From: Laguncularia racemosa | Taxonomy: Eukaryota; Streptophyta; Magnoliopsida; Myrtales; Combretaceae | Length of the DNA: 64,000 nucleotides | Assembly: GCA_037954665.1 (NCBI GenBank) | Contig: JBBMOL010000021.1 | Coordinates: 124,001 to 188,000 of the forward strand | Direction of reading: 5' to 3' | Part shown: one piece after another, positions 60,389 to 64,000 of the stretch | Position numbering within the stretch: the first letter of the stretch is position 1 | How the letters are laid out: the number at the start of each line of letters is the position of its first letter | Program-made: the position numbers and the translations under genes | The notes under the pieces: generated by a model | Database searches by the model: none | Seen by the model: the letters and a program-made list of their open reading frames with translations, nothing else | Told to the model about the DNA's origin: nothing

Positions 60389-61130
60389 TGATGTGCTTTA
60401 CTAATTGTATAGCAAACACATCAATAAATGGCATGAACAACAATTGATGTGATCACTAACTTCAACAAAGATCTCTAATTCACGTGATTTCAAAGGCTTG
60501 ATGCTAAATTAATATATGGAACAAAGCAATTGTATAAATATCAATGGAAATCAATAGAAATGAACTAGAATTCTACTCAAAATGAAATGATTCAAATCTG
60601 AAATGGAAGAACCCTAATTCATGTGGATAATGACAAGTCACCAACAAATTGCACTTAGATATGGCTCACTAAATACAATTTGAAAACAACAAGAGGAATA
60701 TTGATATTACTTACAATCTACTGAAGTTGGTTTCGCCACAATTTCACTTATGAATTTGATAAGAGATCTTTCTATAAGCAAAGAAACCCTTATGGTAAAG
60801 AATGTGTTTGATTTCAAAATGTCAAAAGCTCTCTCAAAACCTTAGATAGCAAGTATTTATACTTGCTCCTATTAAGGTAAAAATAACACAAAAATTACAA
60901 AGATGCCACTTAAGTGGCCAGTTCCCAAAAGCAACAAATTACAAATACAAATGATCTTCAAGTGGCCGATTCTTCACTTCAATTGAACAAATTGTGGACC
61001 ATTGGATGTGATTCGAAGAATGTCTTGCAAGTTAATCCTTAGTGCATGTTATTTAGCCATCCTATAAAAAACTGATAAATATACCTACTAAAGTGCAAAA
61101 TAAAGCATTATTAGATAAGATATAACTATC
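60389..61130 (-). repeat. 5' LTR of the 57-kb element, outer end eroded
   Basis: Matches the left LTR from TGATGTGCTTTACTAATTG to about AAGCATTATTAGATAAGATA; the following 60 bp only weakly resemble the expected U3 end. Confidence 0.8.
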
Positions 61131-61179
61131 GAGTCTAATTTTTTATTTTTCCATTCCTAATCCGATCTATACTAGACCC

Positions 61180-64000
61180 TATGCTCATCTAATGTAGATC
61201 CTCAACTTAAGTTAGGAATTTCGTTTTGTTTTGGAGTTGCCACCCAACTATGGTTGGGAAAGATTGAATTAGGACTAATTGAGCAGATCAATCATAATTT
61301 GGACCACTAGTCAGCGAAATTTTCTCTTTTCATTTTTGTGAAAAGAGTAAAGGGAACACCAAAGTTTTTGAGTTCGGAGGCTAACTTGTTAAAACCCTAT
61401 GGTTACCACCCTAATCTCCCAAAATCTAAACCTTATCTGAAATGTCTTTTATTTATTTATTTGTTGTCTTTTTATTTTGTTTTTGAATAACCTATTCTGA
61501 GAAAATGATTTTTATTCCTTTTTAGGGTTGCCCCAAATGGGTGCTTTCGTACCTACAATTCAGGATCAAACGTGCTATAGTTCGCTTTTCCTAAAAAACT
61601 TTAATGTGTCGGTGATTTTTAATTATGAAATTTCTTTTGATTTATGTTTTTATCATTTTAGTATTTTTCTGAAAAATCTAAGCATAAGGTTGATAATTTG
61701 ATTTTTTTTAAAAAAATAATAATTTTTAAGAAAAACCAATTTTGGATTTATTTAAGAAAATGATTTTTCTAAGTGATAAAAATTGCATTTTTTTCTATTT
61801 TTCAACCCATTTCTACTATTATAAATTTTTATTGATTTTTATCAATTTTAATTAGTTTTTATAATTTTCATTAATTTTTATTGATTTTTTTTCTTAATTT
61901 TTCTTAATTAATTTTTTCATAATTTTTATTAATTTTTGTTGAAAAATTTTCTCCTATATTATTTATCTATCCTAAACTATAATCTAAATTTTTACTATTT
62001 TTTCTAATATTTTTTTTATTTTCTTTATACATTTTTATTATTTATTATTATAATTATTTATTCTTATTATTATTCATCCTAAATTAATTCCTAGAAAAAA
62101 CTAATCTAAATTCTAATATTTTTTTTCTATTTTTGAATTATTCATAACAAATAAATAACTAAAGAAATTCAAAAAAATAAATAAAATAACTAAATAAACA
62201 AATAAGAAATAAATAAAAAATCAAAAAATACGACTTACCTGTATCCGGGTCGGTCGGGTCGAATCAGGTCGATTAGGCATGCGCGGTTGGGAGTGCTTGT
62301 TGACGGCATTCCGGTGGCCTTTCGAAGCGATTGAGGTGTCGTTTCCTAGGTTCTCAGGGATGGGGAACTCAACCGTGGCGGTGGATTTATCCAAAAACAC
62401 CTCGTGGTGGTAGCTCGGTGTTTGATCGGTGGTCGCGGCTTGGCAACTCCGACGAGGCTTCTATTCTCTCTCTTTTCTCTCTTTTCCTCACTTTTGATCT
62501 GTCATCCTACTTCCTCCCTTCATCCTCTATTTATAGGCATATGAAATCGAGCTGGATAAGCTTGGATTTCCACCGATTGAAGCAAATCGGATTTGTGGTT
62601 AAAACCCATTTCCGATTTGTGCAAATCCATTAATTTGTTGCAATTTGATTGTAATTGGATGATGTTTATCCTATTTCAGTTGAAGATTTGTTGGATTTGT
62701 GCAAAAAAATCGAATCAAAACGGTCGAAATTCAATTTTTCCTCCTCGCCGACGATCTCGGACGAAGGTTGAAGATGATCACGCAATCAGTGCATGCGTCC
62801 GCTCCAGCCAATCAGTTGTTGCCACGTGTCACAAGCGATGAAAAAAGTTGCAAAACGCTGATTCTGCCTCCGTCGCGTTTCGAACATGCGACTTGACCTA
62901 CTCTCGCGCGCCTTAGGCGTGGTCCAGACCAGCTGGGTTAGCCCACTTACTCAATTTTTTTATTTTCGCAATTTACATATATGCAATGTGATTTTTTTAT
63001 TTTTTAGTTTTTTTTTTAATTTCAAAAATTTTAAAAATTATTTAATCCTTTTTATTGCCATTTTTGCAATCATTTTCCAAATTTGATGTATTTTTCCTAT
63101 TTATTTTATTTTTTGAATATTTTTCCTATTTTTGCTAAATTAGAGGAAAAAATTAAAAATTGATTATTGTTGACTATTGTTGATCATTAGGGGCAAAAAT
63201 CGGGTGTTTACAGCTGCCCCTCTTTGTAGTAAAGTTTGCAAAACTTAACTACAAAGATAAGAAAGACGCCATTTTTGGCCTCTTGCCTGAATGGATAACG
63301 CCTTGGTTTGGCTGGTTATCTGGATTTGGGTCTCTAGTGGGAAAATGCTCCATGGGCTAATAACCCTACGAGTATTTTGTGACGGTTGGTATTGCTTAGG
63401 AAATGGTCCTAAACTACCTAGCAATCTGGAGTAATGTATCTTCTCAAAAAGTGCTCTATAGGCTGACTAATTGGCGATAGGAAACATCTCAAGGATTATT
63501 TAGGAGTATGTTATTGTAGGTGGAATAGCTAATAATAGGAAACGTCTTATCGGACTAGCAACCTTAAAGAGGAGATTGTCTTGGGAAGCGCTCTTACGAG
63601 CTAGCTACTTGTCAATAGAAGCGTCTGGCTAGACTAGCGACTGTTTGAAGAGAAATACCACCGAAGAGTACTCTTATGAGCTAATTAATCGGTTATCGAC
63701 AAATTTGGAAAAATGCTCCTATGAGCTAACTAATTAATAGATTCGAAGAGTTCTCCTATGAGCTAACTAATCGATAGCTTCAAAAAGTGCTCCTATGAGC
63801 TTACTTCAAGAAAGGGTGTTTAGGAAAGTGCCCCTTCGCGGGTTAATTAACCTATAGTGAGAGGACATGCCTCAAAAGGTGCCCCTATGGGCTAACGTTT
63901 TTAAAGAGATGTTTAGGAAAGTACCCCATGGTGAGCTGACTAACCTATAGTGGGAAGTGTCTTCTTAGACTCGCGACCCTAGGGAAGAAATGTCTCGAAA
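61180..64000 (-). mobile_element. Leader and LTR of a Tat/Ogre-like Ty3/gypsy element, running out of the window
   Basis: No coding domain is in the window. On the minus strand there is a TATA box (GCCTATAAATAGAGG, about 62522-62537) with pyrimidine-rich DNA near it on the plus strand, a splice-donor-like CAGGTAAGT (about 62236-62244) and, near 61240-61255, GTTGGGTGGCAACTCC, close to the GGTGGCGACTCC string common around the PBS of Tat-lineage elements. The conserved TTGCCCCAAATGGGTG...CAGGATCAAACGTGC block at 61530-61575 recurs in eroded form near 8765. Lineage is inferred from these motifs alone. Confidence 0.45.
63340..64000. repeat. Degenerate tandem array with core GCTCCTATGAGCTAACTAAT
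   Basis: At least a dozen imperfect units of about 35-60 bp. The clearest are at 63712, 63745 and 63788, with variants GCTCTTACGAGCTAGCTA (63590), GCTCTATAGGCTGACTAATT (63452) and GCCCCTATGGGCTAAC (63875). The core is partly palindromic. The array continues past the right edge. Confidence 0.75.

Larger units (their letters stand above)
57339..61130 (-). mobile_element. Third gag-protease-only LTR element (right end eroded)
   Basis: LTRs 57339-58165 and from 60389 onward start TGATGTRCYTTACTAATTG; the left one ends CCCATCA. The right LTR matches until about 61120 and then departs, so its outer end is deleted or replaced and no TSD can be confirmed (left flank CTATG). PBS, CA-rich leader, gag start and a protease tail follow the plan of the 47-kb element. 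Confidence 0.8.

Noticed and set aside
61175..61190. CTATG at about 61184 as the right TSD of the 57-kb element
   Set aside because: The bases before it do not end CATCA and the LTR alignment is already lost about 60 bp earlier, so the match is probably chance.
62331..63086. Plus-strand frames of 65-100 codons at the right end
   Set aside because: They lie opposite a minus-strand LTR promoter and leader, overlap one another and have no domains.
1..64000. tRNA, rRNA, CRISPR, prokaryotic operons, organelle insertions
   Set aside because: None seen; PBS strings resembling tRNA ends are 12-13 nt retrotransposon signals, and the spaced repeats are minisatellites without unique spacers.

Overview
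This is nuclear DNA from a flowering plant, most likely a eudicot; the species cannot be fixed from the sequence. It is AT-rich and consists almost entirely of nested, decayed LTR retrotransposons around one intact host gene, a G-type lectin S-receptor-like kinase (LECRK/RLK1 type) at 21870-24209 (+). I found no rRNA, tRNA, CRISPR or prokaryotic features. I used 5-bp target-site duplications (TSDs), TG...CA ends, tRNA-iMet primer-binding sites (PBS) and polypurine tracts (PPT) to set element borders.

Left third (1-21720). A broken Athila/Tat-type Ty3/gypsy element (+) enters from the left edge (pol 1-2545, downstream ORF region 3361-4641). Next is a minus-strand chromovirus-type Ty3/gypsy element (4742-21720) whose right LTR was split by a young, nearly complete Ty1/copia Sirevirus-type element (11252-21418, TSD TAACA, LTRs about 2% different). 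The gypsy LTR edge at 21720 lies only about 150 bp from the kinase start codon.

Middle (24210-43051). After about 1.26 kb of plain spacer come: a Reina-type chromovirus (25471-31535, +) with a 1.13-kb deletion-derivative LTR element nested in its gag (26601-27731, TSD CAACC); a gag-protease-only element (32270-35751, TSD AATTG) with a 31-bp repeat that places a second PBS inside its LTR; a solo LTR (35911-36632, TSD CTTAT) whose start carries the tail of a pol reading frame; and a giant probable solo LTR (37321-43051, TSD AGGAG) expanded by pyrimidine-rich and GT-rich minisatellite DNA.

Right third (43052-64000). A probable solo LTR (44088-51667, TSD AAGGT) carries a nested gag-protease-only element (47011-51271, TSD TTTTG). 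Then follow a short element with about 0.7-kb direct repeats and a gag scrap (51871-53930), an RNase H fragment of LINE type (55434-55850), an inverted relative of the giant LTR (56822-57338), a third gag-protease-only element (57339-about 61130), and a minus-strand LTR/leader of a Tat/Ogre-like element leaving the window (about 61180-64000).

Only the kinase is likely to make a host protein. The observations most worth checking are the duplicated PBS inside an LTR, three gag-protease-only elements sharing terminal signatures with a neighbouring full chromovirus, loss of a catalytic Asp by Asp-to-Asn change in three unrelated elements at CpG/CHG sites, and the LTR edge beside the kinase promoter.
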